Positions 1 through 7,540 of a DNA stretch of 53,125 bases are shown here, piece after piece. A model generated the notes under the pieces. That model was not told the origin of the DNA. It was given only the letters and a program-made list of their open reading frames with translations, and ran no database searches. Position 1 is the stretch's first letter; each line of letters opens with the position of its first letter. Position numbers and translations under genes: made by a program. This DNA comes from a candidate division WOR-1 bacterium RIFOXYB2_FULL_42_35 (lineage in GTDB: Bacteria; Margulisbacteria; WOR-1; O2-12-FULL-45-9), in contig MEUC01000017.1 of the NCBI GenBank assembly GCA_001771545.1, forward strand, positions 1 to 53,125, written 5' to 3'.

Positions 1-32
1 TTATCCCATTGCTCTAACACATTATTATTGTA

Positions 33-87
33 CCACCAGCGTTGCTGGTGGACAAAAGGTGACCACCGCTGTTAGCGGTGGTTTTTC
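33..87 (+). terminator. Tandem hairpins ending in a T-run
   Basis: Two adjacent perfect 8-bp stem hairpins share the same GTT loop. The first is CCACCAGC-GTT-GCTGGTGG (33-51) and the second is CCACCGCT-GTT-AGCGGTGG (63-81), followed by TTTTTCT. The second has the form of a Rho-independent terminator for a plus-strand gene upstream of the window. The first has no T-run and may be a back-up hairpin or a REP-like unit. Confidence 0.7.
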
Positions 88-173
88 TCTGAATAAAATT
101 TAATATTCTTGATCATATCAAGAGTATTGTGAATTTAATCACCTTAGTCCTTTGCTCAATATTAAAATTTAAC

Positions 174-202
174 TTGAAAATATTAGTGGGTGTAAGTAAA
201 AT
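174..202 (+). promoter_or_regulatory. Predicted sigma-70-type promoter of the trpB2 gene
   Basis: TTGAAA (174-179), a 17-bp spacer and TAAAAT (197-202) lie in an AT-rich leader. Transcription would start near 209, and a strong AAGGAGG ribosome binding site precedes the ATG at 238. No attenuator or T-box-like structure was recognised in the leader. Confidence 0.5.
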
Positions 203-237
203 TAACACATCAGTAAAGCTTTAAGGAGGAAAACAAA

Positions 238-1587
238 ATGATTGATCGAAAAATATTGTTAGCCGAAAAAGACCTGCCCCAAAGATGGTACAACATTGCT
301 CCTGATTTAAAGACCCCTCTTTCGCCCCCACTTCATCCGGCCACCCACAAACCACTAGGGCCGGAAGATTTGGCACCAATTTTTCCCATGGCCTTAATTG
401 CCCAAGAAATGACCATGGATCCCTGGGTAGAAATCCCCAATGAAGTTATGGAAATATTAAAAATTTGGAGACCAACCCCTTTGGTTCGCGCCTTAAGCCT
501 GGAAAAAGCTTTAAACACGAAAGCCCACATTTATTATAAAAATGAAAGTGTTTCTCCTGCTGGCTCGCACAAACCCAACACTGCAGTAGCCCAGGTTTAT
601 TACAACAAACAAGAAGGGGTCAAAAGAATTGCCACTGAAACAGGTGCCGGCCAATGGGGATCAGCCTTATCTTTTGCCTGTAAATTATTCGACCTAGAAT
701 GCCAAGTCTATATGGTTCGCGTAAGTTTTGACCAAAAGCCATACCGCAAATTATTGATTCAAAGTTGGGGCGGAAAAATTGATCCCTCACCAAGCACTAT
801 TACCAAATATGGCCGTGCTGTTCTAGCGAAAACCCCCCAAAGCACTGGCAGCTTAGGCATTGCTATTTCCGAAGCAATTGAAGATACTGTTGGCCGAGAA
901 GACACTAAATATTCTCTTGGTTCTGTTTTAAATCACGTCATGCTGCATCAAACGGTAATTGGGCTGGAAGCAATTGAGCAACTGAAATCTATTGGTGAAA
1001 AAAATCCCGATGTGATTATTGGCTGTGTGGGCGGCGGCTCCAACTTTGCCGGTTTAGCTTTCCCGTTTTTAAAAGATAAGTTAAAAGGTAAAACCAACCC
1101 AAAGGTTATTGCTGTTGAGCCAATGGCCTGTCCTACCCTAACCAAAGGTTTGTTCGAATATGATTTTGGTGATACAGCGGGAATGACCCCCTTAGTCTTA
1201 ATGTACACACTTGGACATGATTTTATTCCTCCTGGAATTCACGCTGGCGGCTTGCGCTATCATGGTATGGCACCTATAGTTAGTAACCTGGTTAAAGATA
1301 AAGTTGTGGAAGCCAGAGCTTATCACCAAACAGATTGTTTTAAATCTGCCCTGCTCTTTGCGCAAACAGAAGGGATCTTGCCAGCTCCGGAAACTTCACA
1401 CGCTATTCATGCGGCTATTGAAGAAGCCAAACACGCTAAAGAAGGACAAGTTATTATCTTTAATTTGAGCGGCCATGGACATTTTGACCTGTCATCTTAT
1501 GATGCATATCTTTCCAACAAATTGGAAGATTATGAATATCCCATGGAAAAAATCAAAGAAGCGCTAAAAGCAGTGCCCAAGATTTAG
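238..1587 (+). CDS. trpB: TrpB2-type tryptophan synthase beta chain (PLP-dependent)
   Basis: The protein (449 aa) belongs to the TrpB2 (TrpB-like) branch of PLP fold-type II enzymes, which condense indole with serine to make tryptophan. The PLP lysine sits in GSHKPNTA (K112), the catalytic ETGAGQWG loop follows at about 134-141, and the phosphate-binding GGGSN lies near residue 264. The length and the N-terminal extension of about 80 residues before the core fit TrpB2 rather than the roughly 400-residue TrpB1. The start has a strong AAGGAGG site. There is no trpA next to it, which is usual for TrpB2, often thought to act as a stand-alone indole-salvage enzyme. It is transcribed towards the accessory pair that follows. 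Confidence 0.93.
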   Translation: MIDRKILLAEKDLPQRWYNIAPDLKTPLSPPLHPATHKPLGPEDLAPIFPMALIAQEMTMDPWVEIPNEVMEILKIWRPTPLVRALSLEKALNTKAHIYYKNESVSPAGSHKPNTAVAQVYYNKQEGVKRIATETGAGQWGSALSFACKLFDLECQVYMVRVSFDQKPYRKLLIQSWGGKIDPSPSTITKYGRAVLAKTPQSTGSLGIAISEAIEDTVGREDTKYSLGSVLNHVMLHQTVIGLEAIEQLKSIGEKNPDVIIGCVGGGSNFAGLAFPFLKDKLKGKTNPKVIAVEPMACPTLTKGLFEYDFGDTAGMTPLVLMYTLGHDFIPPGIHAGGLRYHGMAPIVSNLVKDKVVEARAYHQTDCFKSALLFAQTEGILPAPETSHAIHAAIEEAKHAKEGQVIIFNLSGHGHFDLSSYDAYLSNKLEDYEYPMEKIKEALKAVPKI

Positions 1588-1593
1588 CTAAAA

Positions 1594-1617
1594 CCCAAAT
1601 CAGTTGGCGCGCAGCTG
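1594..1617 (-). repeat. Decayed second copy of the hypC-hydE gene 3' end
   Basis: This 24-bp segment matches the last codons of the HypC-HydE gene (2339-2362) at 21 of 24 positions, in the same orientation. Read on the minus strand it encodes APTDLG followed closely by a stop, as in the true C-terminus RAPTDLGI. It begins right after the stop codon of the 109-aa gene. The two copies therefore bracket the DUF5674 gene pair, as expected if the pair was inserted at the end of the hydE gene. Confidence 0.75.
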
Positions 1618-1620
1618 GGG

Positions 1621-1950
1621 TTAGTTTACTCTTGCGGCATAATTGAAAGCGTAAAAATATTTCTGCCAGCTGGAATCGGAAGAAGCATAACTATTATCAA
1701 AAACAAAATAATCAACCAGAACTTCTCTCAAGCGACTCAATTCTTTTAAGCGGGGATAAGTGGTCTGCAGCCCTATACTTAAGTCCAGTAGCTCAAGGAT
1801 TCTTTCAAAAGCAAGTTGGCCATAAGCAACATTACCTTTATTACGCCATTTGATGGCTCTTTCTACTTCTGAACCGATATTAGCCATTTGCTCACAAAGC
1901 GTAAACTTTTGCCATTTACCCGCAGCTAATTGTTGATGCTGAATATTCAT
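1621..1950 (-). CDS. Conserved hypothetical protein paired with DUF5674
   Basis: A predicted all-helical cytoplasmic protein of 109 aa with no signal peptide or membrane segment. Its ATG overlaps the stop codon of the upstream DUF5674 gene (ATGA), so translation is probably coupled. I recall similar small proteins (pattern NIGSEV.RA near the start, LLDL in the middle, REVL.DYF near the end) beside DUF5674 genes in many uncultivated bacteria, but no function is known to me. The tight coupling of two small genes and the flanking duplicated gene end suggest a mobile two-gene cassette, possibly of toxin-antitoxin type. That last point is inference. Confidence 0.72.
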   Translation of the reverse strand: MNIQHQQLAAGKWQKFTLCEQMANIGSEVERAIKWRNKGNVAYGQLAFERILELLDLSIGLQTTYPRLKELSRLREVLVDYFVFDNSYASSDSSWQKYFYAFNYAARVN

Positions 1951-2288
1951 TTTTGCACCAATTTGCTAACTATTTGAACTATTTTTTCTCTTATCTGCGA
2001 ATCTTCTACTCCACGAGTACGATTGTTTTGAGCGGGTCGCAGATTGATCATCGAATCAAACTCAATCCAGTCATCGCCCTCAAGATCCGGATATAGGTTG
2101 ATTCCCCATAAATCCTGATTTTTTGAACCATCTTGAAGTAGCAGCGCTTCTTCGTCTGAGTGCAATTCTGCATCAACAGCCATTATCTGACGTTCCACAT
2201 CAACAACAGCTTTTATCATGTTGCCAAACATGTTTTTGGCCATATCGTTAAGCGTGGAAATTGTTATTGGCTGGGTAATAATCTTCAT
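1947..2288 (-). CDS. DUF5674 family protein
   Basis: The sequence follows the DUF5674 pattern closely: MKII start, MVKAVVD-like segment (here MIKAVVDVE), DAELHSDEEALLL, LWGINLYP, WIEFDSMINLRP and RGVEDSQIREKI. It is a soluble protein of about 113 aa of unknown function. I place the start at the second ATG (2288) because family members begin with MKII; an ATG at 2300 would add four residues. It is the first gene of a coupled pair with the 109-aa protein and follows the hypC-hydE stop by about 45 bp on the same strand. Confidence 0.85.
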   Translation of the reverse strand: MKIITQPITISTLNDMAKNMFGNMIKAVVDVERQIMAVDAELHSDEEALLLQDGSKNQDLWGINLYPDLEGDDWIEFDSMINLRPAQNNRTRGVEDSQIREKIVQIVSKLVQK

Positions 2289-2331
2289 TATACTTACCAT
2301 TATATATTAAAGCAGAAGGGGGCTCAATCTA

Positions 2332-3630
2332 TTAGATCCCCAAATCTGTTGGCGCGCGGCCGATTGAGCGAAGAAGAGACAAAGTGGTTTCAATCTGTTC
2401 TTGAATGCCTTCATTAGAATGAGCCCGATTAGGATAAATTGAATAATTTTTAGAATATTCTTCTGGCGTTACATTTAACATTACCGAATTAGCCCCAGCC
2501 ATTAGACCTAATTCACGAGCTTCTGGGTCTAAAGTTTCAAACCCAGTTGTCACCAGGATCTTGGCATTAACAGGATCAGCTAAACGAGCAACTGCCAGAA
2601 CTTTTAAAATATCTTTGGTTGGCGGCGGTGGTGTTTTGGCCAATGGGGTGCTGGGATGAGGCAAGAATGGCCCAAAAGTGTACATCTCTGTGTGTAAACT
2701 TCGAGTCAGTAGAATATCTCTTAATAAATCTTCTTTAGTTTGCCCTGGTAAACCAATCAAGCCACCGGTAATAATCAAGTAACCAAGTTTATAGGCTTCT
2801 TCCAAGTGGGCTAAGCGTGATTTTAACTCCCGACCAGGATGAAGTTTTTTATAAACTTCTAAGTTGGAACTTTCAAAGCGCATTAACAATCCCCTAGCCC
2901 CTGCTTCATAGAGTCTTTTCAAACCAACAAGACCAACCTCGCCGCAACTAATGAAAATCAGACAAGGCCAGCGCTTTTTTATGGTTGAGACAATTTCAAC
3001 CAGGTCGTCAACAGAATAATGAGTGTCCTCTCCGCTCTGCAGAACTAAAGCCTGGAACCCATACTGATTAATTGCCGTGTCAGCTGCAGCAAATATCCCT
3101 TCTTTGCTCATGCGATAGCGTTTAACTTCTTTGTTGTGAGTAGAAATACCACAATAAGCACAGGCTTGATTGCAATAGTTAGAAAACTCAATAATTCCAT
3201 GAACACAACAAGAATTTTTTAGATGTTTTTGGCGCAAGAAGTTTGCGAATTTATAGAGTAATTGGATTTCTGAGTCTTTTTCTAAGTTAAGCAAATAAAG
3301 CAGTTCAGAATCTTTTAAAACTGCGCCATCAGCTGCCTTATCAAGGATAATTGTTAGCTTTTTATCCAAACCTTTTTCTTCGAGATCAAGTTTTGACAAG
3401 CGCAGATCAACTTCCTGCAGATCAAAAAATGTTTCTTTCCAAACTGCGAGGATTGAGAGGGCTTCAGCCTCGGGAAGTTTTTTGATTATATAGCCACCTT
3501 GAGCATAAATATAATCGCCTGCCTTGAGATCATCAATCTCATTAATCGCTTGTTTTTCTTCACCGAAATACGAGATTTTGGCGATTTTATCTATTATTGA
3601 AGTAACTTTTCCTGGAATGGCATAACACAT
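2332..3630 (-). CDS. HypC-HydE fusion: hydrogenase maturation chaperone joined to a radical SAM maturase
   Basis: Residues 1-75 match HypC, the chaperone that carries the Fe(CN)2CO group for [NiFe] hydrogenases: MCYAIPGKV with the essential Cys2, then a small beta-barrel and the EAEA helix. Residues from about 95 to the end match HydE, the radical SAM enzyme of [FeFe]-hydrogenase H-cluster assembly. The SAM cluster motif is CNQACAYC (C153, C157, C160), followed by KRYRM, LQSGED, GLPGQT and the FLPHPSTPL segment typical of HydE. The auxiliary C-terminal cluster cysteines seen in some HydE are absent. The gene starts 2 bp after hypA, so the two are probably co-translated. Joining maturation factors of two different hydrogenase classes is unusual. 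The two domain assignments are firm; the function of the fusion is unknown. Confidence 0.88.
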   Translation of the reverse strand: MCYAIPGKVTSIIDKIAKISYFGEEKQAINEIDDLKAGDYIYAQGGYIIKKLPEAEALSILAVWKETFFDLQEVDLRLSKLDLEEKGLDKKLTIILDKAADGAVLKDSELLYLLNLEKDSEIQLLYKFANFLRQKHLKNSCCVHGIIEFSNYCNQACAYCGISTHNKEVKRYRMSKEGIFAAADTAINQYGFQALVLQSGEDTHYSVDDLVEIVSTIKKRWPCLIFISCGEVGLVGLKRLYEAGARGLLMRFESSNLEVYKKLHPGRELKSRLAHLEEAYKLGYLIITGGLIGLPGQTKEDLLRDILLTRSLHTEMYTFGPFLPHPSTPLAKTPPPPTKDILKVLAVARLADPVNAKILVTTGFETLDPEARELGLMAGANSVMLNVTPEEYSKNYSIYPNRAHSNEGIQEQIETTLSLLRSIGRAPTDLGI

Positions 3631-3632
3631 TA

Positions 3633-3875
3633 TTATTCTCCGTCAAATGAAACTAGCCTCAACTCCCTTGTTGGACTCTTTTCAATGGCAATCTCAGCCC
3701 CCTCAACAATCGTCCCTTTGGCATGCTCAACAAAATAATGTCGCAGGATGTCCTCGTTTATTTCAGTAAACTCGCCCATCTTAAGATAGACCTTGGCGAC
3801 TTTTTTAATCTTATTTTCCCCAGCGTGCTTTACAATATCAGCCAGCAAATCATTCAACAAGTGCATTTCGTGCAT
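3633..3875 (-). CDS. hypA: HypA-like nickel chaperone lacking the zinc domain
   Basis: The N-terminus MHEMHL carries the nickel-binding His2 of HypA, and the alpha/beta fold (KVYLKMGEF, LRHYFVEHAKGT) is recognisable. HypA normally has about 113 aa and a zinc-binding domain with two CxxC pairs near its end. This protein stops at 80 aa and has no cysteine at all. The next gene begins 2 bp downstream, so there is no room for a frameshifted zinc domain. It would deliver nickel to the [NiFe] hydrogenase encoded at 12-16 kb, or the role may have been reduced to docking. hypB, hypD, hypE and hypF are not in this window. Confidence 0.8.
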   Translation of the reverse strand: MHEMHLLNDLLADIVKHAGENKIKKVAKVYLKMGEFTEINEDILRHYFVEHAKGTIVEGAEIAIEKSPTRELRLVSFDGE

Positions 3876-3880
3876 ATAAT

Positions 3881-4198
3881 TTAGCCTCCTACTTTATCAA
3901 TAAAATAACCCAGCAAACTTCCCAAAATTAAAGTCATGATTGAAATTGGGATCAAACTAATTGGCTCTTGCCAGGCAATTAAAACTGCAACAGGGATTAA
4001 TACTAGGAACGAAATTAAAACTCCCTTTAAAACACTGGGAAGCTTAAGATTGGATGTCGCAATTAGCAAACCGACCACTACCCACAGGGAAAAAGCTGAT
4101 AAATTAGCATCCCAAGTCAATCCTTGAATTATCATGGGAGTTACATCAATAATCCCGGCAATTGTTCCGAAAATAAGGCCAATCTTCATTTTGTTCAT
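3881..4198 (-). CDS. Small integral membrane protein, unknown
   Basis: A hydrophobic protein of 105 aa with about four predicted membrane helices, beginning MNKMKIGLIFGTIAGIID. The start has a GGAGG site 7 bp upstream that overlaps the end of the preceding gene. I recognise no catalytic motif. It sits between DUF6713 and hypA in a tight minus-strand run, so it is probably co-transcribed with them; any hydrogenase link is only positional. Confidence 0.7.
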   Translation of the reverse strand: MNKMKIGLIFGTIAGIIDVTPMIIQGLTWDANLSAFSLWVVVGLLIATSNLKLPSVLKGVLISFLVLIPVAVLIAWQEPISLIPISIMTLILGSLLGYFIDKVGG

Positions 4199-4202
4199 AC
4201 CT

Positions 4203-4580
4203 TTACCTCCCTGACAATAAATAGCCCGTTATAAGCCCTTGAATTATTGACACCATAAACATTGCGACTAATATACACAATGATACTGGCAGCTTAAACT
4301 CTTTTCGACCCATCTTAATAAAAAACAGATGAATAATAAAAGCGCCTATCCCGCCCAAAGCAAGCAATAAAGATAAGATCAGGCCAACAAAAGATTGCTC
4401 AAAAACCAAAACAAGCCCATAAAGGATAAAAACCAGAAGCGGAAAATGAATAATTAGAAAACCAGAAATTCCTCCTGGCAATTTAAAGAGGTTCCATTCT
4501 TGCCAATAAGCGGAATCAATTTCATGGTTTATCAATAAGACGGCATTAATAAAATACAACCAGAATAAAATTCTCCACAT
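4203..4580 (-). CDS. DUF6713-like membrane protein
   Basis: A polytopic membrane protein of 125 aa with four predicted helices. The N-terminal region with INHEIDSAYWQEWNLF and the following LPGGI resembles DUF6713, a family of unknown function, as I remember it. The conserved HEID and W residues near the membrane face could bind a ligand or metal. Spacing to both neighbours is 3-5 bp, consistent with one operon. Confidence 0.65.
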   Translation of the reverse strand: MWRILFWLYFINAVLLINHEIDSAYWQEWNLFKLPGGISGFLIIHFPLLVFILYGLVLVFEQSFVGLILSLLLALGGIGAFIIHLFFIKMGRKEFKLPVSLCILVAMFMVSIIQGLITGYLLSGR

Positions 4581-4583
4581 AAA

Positions 4584-5357
4584 TTACTCCTTGTTAGCCT
4601 CAACTTCTAACCGGATCATTTGGACATGAGCCAAACCTTTATCATCCAAGGGATATCGACTAAGATACTCATTGATTAGTTGATTGATAAATTCTGCCTG
4701 AAAGTTCTGCGGAATTTTTTCTATATACGGCATCCAGGTGGTACTAATCCAGGCAAACATTCCCGTTTTTCCTTGCTGAACCATATCCTTGGGTATTAAT
4801 TCAACCCTTCTGGCCTTAAGACCAACCTGTGCCAACCATTTTTCATATTCCTCCACCCCATAAAATCCAAAAGGGGAAACAAAATCCTTAAAAAAACTGC
4901 TCCATTTACCACCGGCCATCAGCTCTTCAGCAATCTTAAGCATTTCACCGGCATTGCCCCTGCCGCCCATTTGCAATAAAACTTCTCCGCCTGATTTCAA
5001 ACTATTTTTTATTCCCTTTAAAACTGACAAGTGGTCAACAACCCAATGTAGCGCTGCATTGGAAAAAACAAGATCAAATTCCTGATCAAAATTTAGTTTC
5101 CTGGCATCACCAACCTTAAAGTCAATTCCGGGATGGTTTTCCCTGGCAAAGCTGATCATTTCTTCGGAATTATCTATGCCTAAAACATAGCCATTTGTTA
5201 AATGTCCCGCAATTTCAGCAGTGATTTTGCCATCCCCGCAACCAATATCCAAAATCCGCTCTTGGCCGGTTAAGGAAAGTTTGTTAATTAGCTCCTCTGC
5301 CCATTTTTGCTGGGCGCTGGAACTCTGGCTATATTTTTTGGCATTCCATTTAGGCAT
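4584..5357 (-). CDS. Class I SAM-dependent methyltransferase (trans-aconitate methyltransferase-like)
   Basis: A Rossmann-fold methyltransferase of 257 aa. Motif I is ILDIGCGDGKIT, the acidic residue that binds the SAM ribose is in LGIDNSEEM, motif II/III is KVGDARKL, and the post-motif FSNAALHWV is typical of trans-aconitate 2-methyltransferase (Tam) and its relatives. The substrate cannot be read from the sequence. It heads a minus-strand run with two membrane proteins, hypA and the HypC-HydE gene. Confidence 0.8.
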   Translation of the reverse strand: MPKWNAKKYSQSSSAQQKWAEELINKLSLTGQERILDIGCGDGKITAEIAGHLTNGYVLGIDNSEEMISFARENHPGIDFKVGDARKLNFDQEFDLVFSNAALHWVVDHLSVLKGIKNSLKSGGEVLLQMGGRGNAGEMLKIAEELMAGGKWSSFFKDFVSPFGFYGVEEYEKWLAQVGLKARRVELIPKDMVQQGKTGMFAWISTTWMPYIEKIPQNFQAEFINQLINEYLSRYPLDDKGLAHVQMIRLEVEANKE

Positions 5358-5410
5358 TGTTAATATTTATCGAAAAAATGCAAGATTTTTTAATCACCTG
5401 CCACTTTAAT

Positions 5411-6634
5411 TTATGGCAATAAAGACTCCTTTTTTAAAGTTATTTCTTTGATACCATTATTTTCCTTAACCAATAACTTTACAGTTAAAATTGTTTGATC
5501 ATAAAAATCCATCATAAACCAGTCTAAAACAGACAAGTTCTGTACTTTGTGACCATTCATTTGAATGATTTCATCGTCAATCTTAATGTCGCTTCTGTCG
5601 GCAGGAGAATGTGTCCACAAGCCAGAAACAAGAGTTTTGCCTTCGGCGTCTTTTTTTATAGCTAAACCAAGGGTTTTGATGTTGCCGCCAAAATTAGGCT
5701 TTGCAATAGGCGCTAAAACCATTTCTTCTGCGGGATAATTTAATGTAACAACAAAATTAGCTAAAAAATCGGAGCCGATAAGCAGCCTGTCACAATCTGA
5801 AGTAAAACTCCCTATATCAGGAATTTCCAAATCACCCATTTTGAAATTGGCCATTTTAAAAATATAATCCTCTTTCTTGGGGCCAAAAGCACCCCAGCGA
5901 ATTTCTCCTTTAGCTTTAGCAAATTGGTTTTGGTCAGATAGCGGATAATTATGTTGGCGCAGCAGGGCAACCGGCACATCAAGATAACCAATCATGCCAG
6001 TATCAATTATTCCTTCGGTTTCAAGACTGGAATTTATTACGCATTTAACCTTGGGAGCTAAGCCATGCATAATCTCTTTGCCAAACCTTACCTTATAGCC
6101 TGGCTCTGTATTAGCTGTTGGCACACAATTGTTGGACAATATTATGGTTTGAGCCTGGTAGTTAATAATAATCTTTAAAAACTTAAGGGCATTACTACCA
6201 ATAAGACCATCAATGTTTAGCCCTACAGATTTGTTAATTTTTTCAAAATCAATGACACCGGCACCAATGTCTTTCAGCGTTATATCCCCAAGAGTTAAGT
6301 AATCCAAAGCAACAAAGCGAACTTGGCTGGTGTTTCCTGCCGCATCGTTGTCCCCAATTTCTATGCCTCCGGTCAGACCCAATTCGTCTGCCACCTTTTT
6401 ATTAATAGCACAAGGAGCCCCGGTATCCAAAAGAAAAGTATATTCCTTGGAGCTGTTATTAATTTGGGCTTTAATGAAAATAAGGTGCCCTTTTTGTTTA
6501 AAAGAAAGCTTGCTATCAGAAGCTTTATAAATTCCTCCGCCTTCCAGCAACATACCTACTTGGATCGGGGCACAGCTAGAGATAAGCAATAAGCTCATTA
6601 CTAAAAAAACAATTATTACAACCTTTCTTCTCAT
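5411..6634 (-). CDS. Lipoprotein with retropepsin-like aspartyl protease repeats and a PDZ domain
   Basis: The N-terminus is a lipoprotein signal (hydrophobic core then LLISSC), so the mature protein should be anchored facing the periplasm. Two aspartyl-protease-like motifs follow: FLLDTGAP near residue 68 and GIIDTGMIG near residue 210, giving a pepsin-like pair of half-sites in one chain. A PDZ domain occupies about the last 90 residues (DDEIIQMNGHKV). Its natural substrates are unknown. The start codon overlaps the stop of a 24-codon upstream ORF (ATGA). Confidence 0.8.
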   Translation of the reverse strand: MRRKVVIIVFLVMSLLLISSCAPIQVGMLLEGGGIYKASDSKLSFKQKGHLIFIKAQINNSSKEYTFLLDTGAPCAINKKVADELGLTGGIEIGDNDAAGNTSQVRFVALDYLTLGDITLKDIGAGVIDFEKINKSVGLNIDGLIGSNALKFLKIIINYQAQTIILSNNCVPTANTEPGYKVRFGKEIMHGLAPKVKCVINSSLETEGIIDTGMIGYLDVPVALLRQHNYPLSDQNQFAKAKGEIRWGAFGPKKEDYIFKMANFKMGDLEIPDIGSFTSDCDRLLIGSDFLANFVVTLNYPAEEMVLAPIAKPNFGGNIKTLGLAIKKDAEGKTLVSGLWTHSPADRSDIKIDDEIIQMNGHKVQNLSVLDWFMMDFYDQTILTVKLLVKENNGIKEITLKKESLLP

Positions 6635-6705
6635 TCTTTTTCCCTGTTTTCTCTGGCATCGCCAGTAACTGTTCCGAAAACAAGCCCGGTTTTTATATTG
6701 CTCAT
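6631..6705 (-). CDS. Possible 24-aa leader peptide
   Basis: A short ORF with a GGAAGG-type binding site, ATG at 6705 and a stop that overlaps the start of the aspartyl-protease lipoprotein gene. It begins MSNIKTGLVFGTVTGD, which resembles the start of the 105-aa membrane protein nearby (MNKMKIGLIFGTIAG). It may be a coupling leader or the remains of a duplicated membrane-protein gene. Confidence 0.35.
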   Translation of the reverse strand: MSNIKTGLVFGTVTGDARENREKE

Positions 6706-6727
6706 TGTTACCCTTCCTTCAACAACT

Positions 6728-6886
6728 TCACTTTTTTATTATTAGCAGCACCCCAACAATTCCAGCAACAAGTATTACTAATAAGTCCGTAAAGAACCAG
6801 ATAATGTGATTCTTTACCAGCATTGCAATAATCATTAATAAAGCTAATCCTATTAATGAAATGCCAAAAAATCTGTTGTTTTTCAT
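6728..6886 (-). CDS. Small two-helix membrane protein
   Basis: This 52-codon ORF starts at ATG 6886 behind an AGGGGG binding site and ends in TGA. The product has a short basic N-terminus (MKNNRFF) and two hydrophobic stretches separated by KNHIIWFFTD, with a KK tail, so it should span the membrane twice. I do not recognise a family. It lies between the HEAT-repeat gene and the 24-aa leader on the same strand. Confidence 0.6.
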   Translation of the reverse strand: MKNNRFFGISLIGLALLMIIAMLVKNHIIWFFTDLLVILVAGIVGVLLIIKK

Positions 6887-6907
6887 GCTCTTAGCCCCCT
6901 TTTTTAT

Positions 6908-7537
6908 TTATTTTAATTTCTTAACCAACTTCTGAGCGCAACCCTTAATACTCGCTTTACCACTTTTTAAACCTTCATTTGCAAATTTTAAGGTTTTTTG
7001 CTTCATCGTTCTATCCATAACTTCTGCCATTCTGGCAAATGCTTCAAGTATGGTTTTGGTCTGGCCGGGTATACTTTTGAATGCTTGTTCTAAAACAGGA
7101 AATACTGCCAAAGCTTGTTTGGACGATAATGCGCCAAGATAGCCCAAATAACAAATTGTCCTATCCCACAAACAAGCCCCGCTGTTTTGTTCAACAAATT
7201 GTTTTGCTTTGTCAAAGGCTTTAACTGCTACCACGGGATTAAGTTTTGCTGATAAGCCAAAAGTATTAATTATCATCCATCTGGTTTGGGGTTCCGGACT
7301 ATTAAGGGAAGGCAGTAATTCCTTTAGGTTAGGGGCAACCAGTTCCGGGTTTTTTACAGCTACTTGTTCAACAATTTTAGCGGCGCCGGCTCTGACATTT
7401 TTATCATCATATAAAACAAGTTGAATCGCTTCCTTAATAATATTCACATCCCCCTTTAAAACCTGTTCTGCTAGAGACTTCCCTAAAGAGGAGGATACTG
7501 TGCCTTTATTATTTTTAAGTTGTTCTAATAATGACAT
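6908..7537 (-). CDS. HEAT-repeat protein
   Basis: A soluble alpha-solenoid of 209 aa built from helix pairs such as DKNVRAGAAKIVEQVAVKNP and PQTRWMIINTFG, typical of HEAT repeats, with a lysine-rich C-terminal helix. It should be a protein- or nucleic-acid-binding scaffold; no catalytic residues are visible. An AAGGAG site precedes the start, just downstream of the HEPN gene, so it may belong to the MNT-HEPN operon. Confidence 0.65.
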   Translation of the reverse strand: MSLLEQLKNNKGTVSSSLGKSLAEQVLKGDVNIIKEAIQLVLYDDKNVRAGAAKIVEQVAVKNPELVAPNLKELLPSLNSPEPQTRWMIINTFGLSAKLNPVVAVKAFDKAKQFVEQNSGACLWDRTICYLGYLGALSSKQALAVFPVLEQAFKSIPGQTKTILEAFARMAEVMDRTMKQKTLKFANEGLKSGKASIKGCAQKLVKKLK

Positions 7538-7540
7538 TTA

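Noticed and set aside
3633..4610. An 11-bp match (AGTTGAGGCTA) between the ends of hypA and the methyltransferase gene
   Set aside because: Too short, and hypA does not lie just beyond a bracketed cassette, so it does not follow the gene-end duplication pattern.
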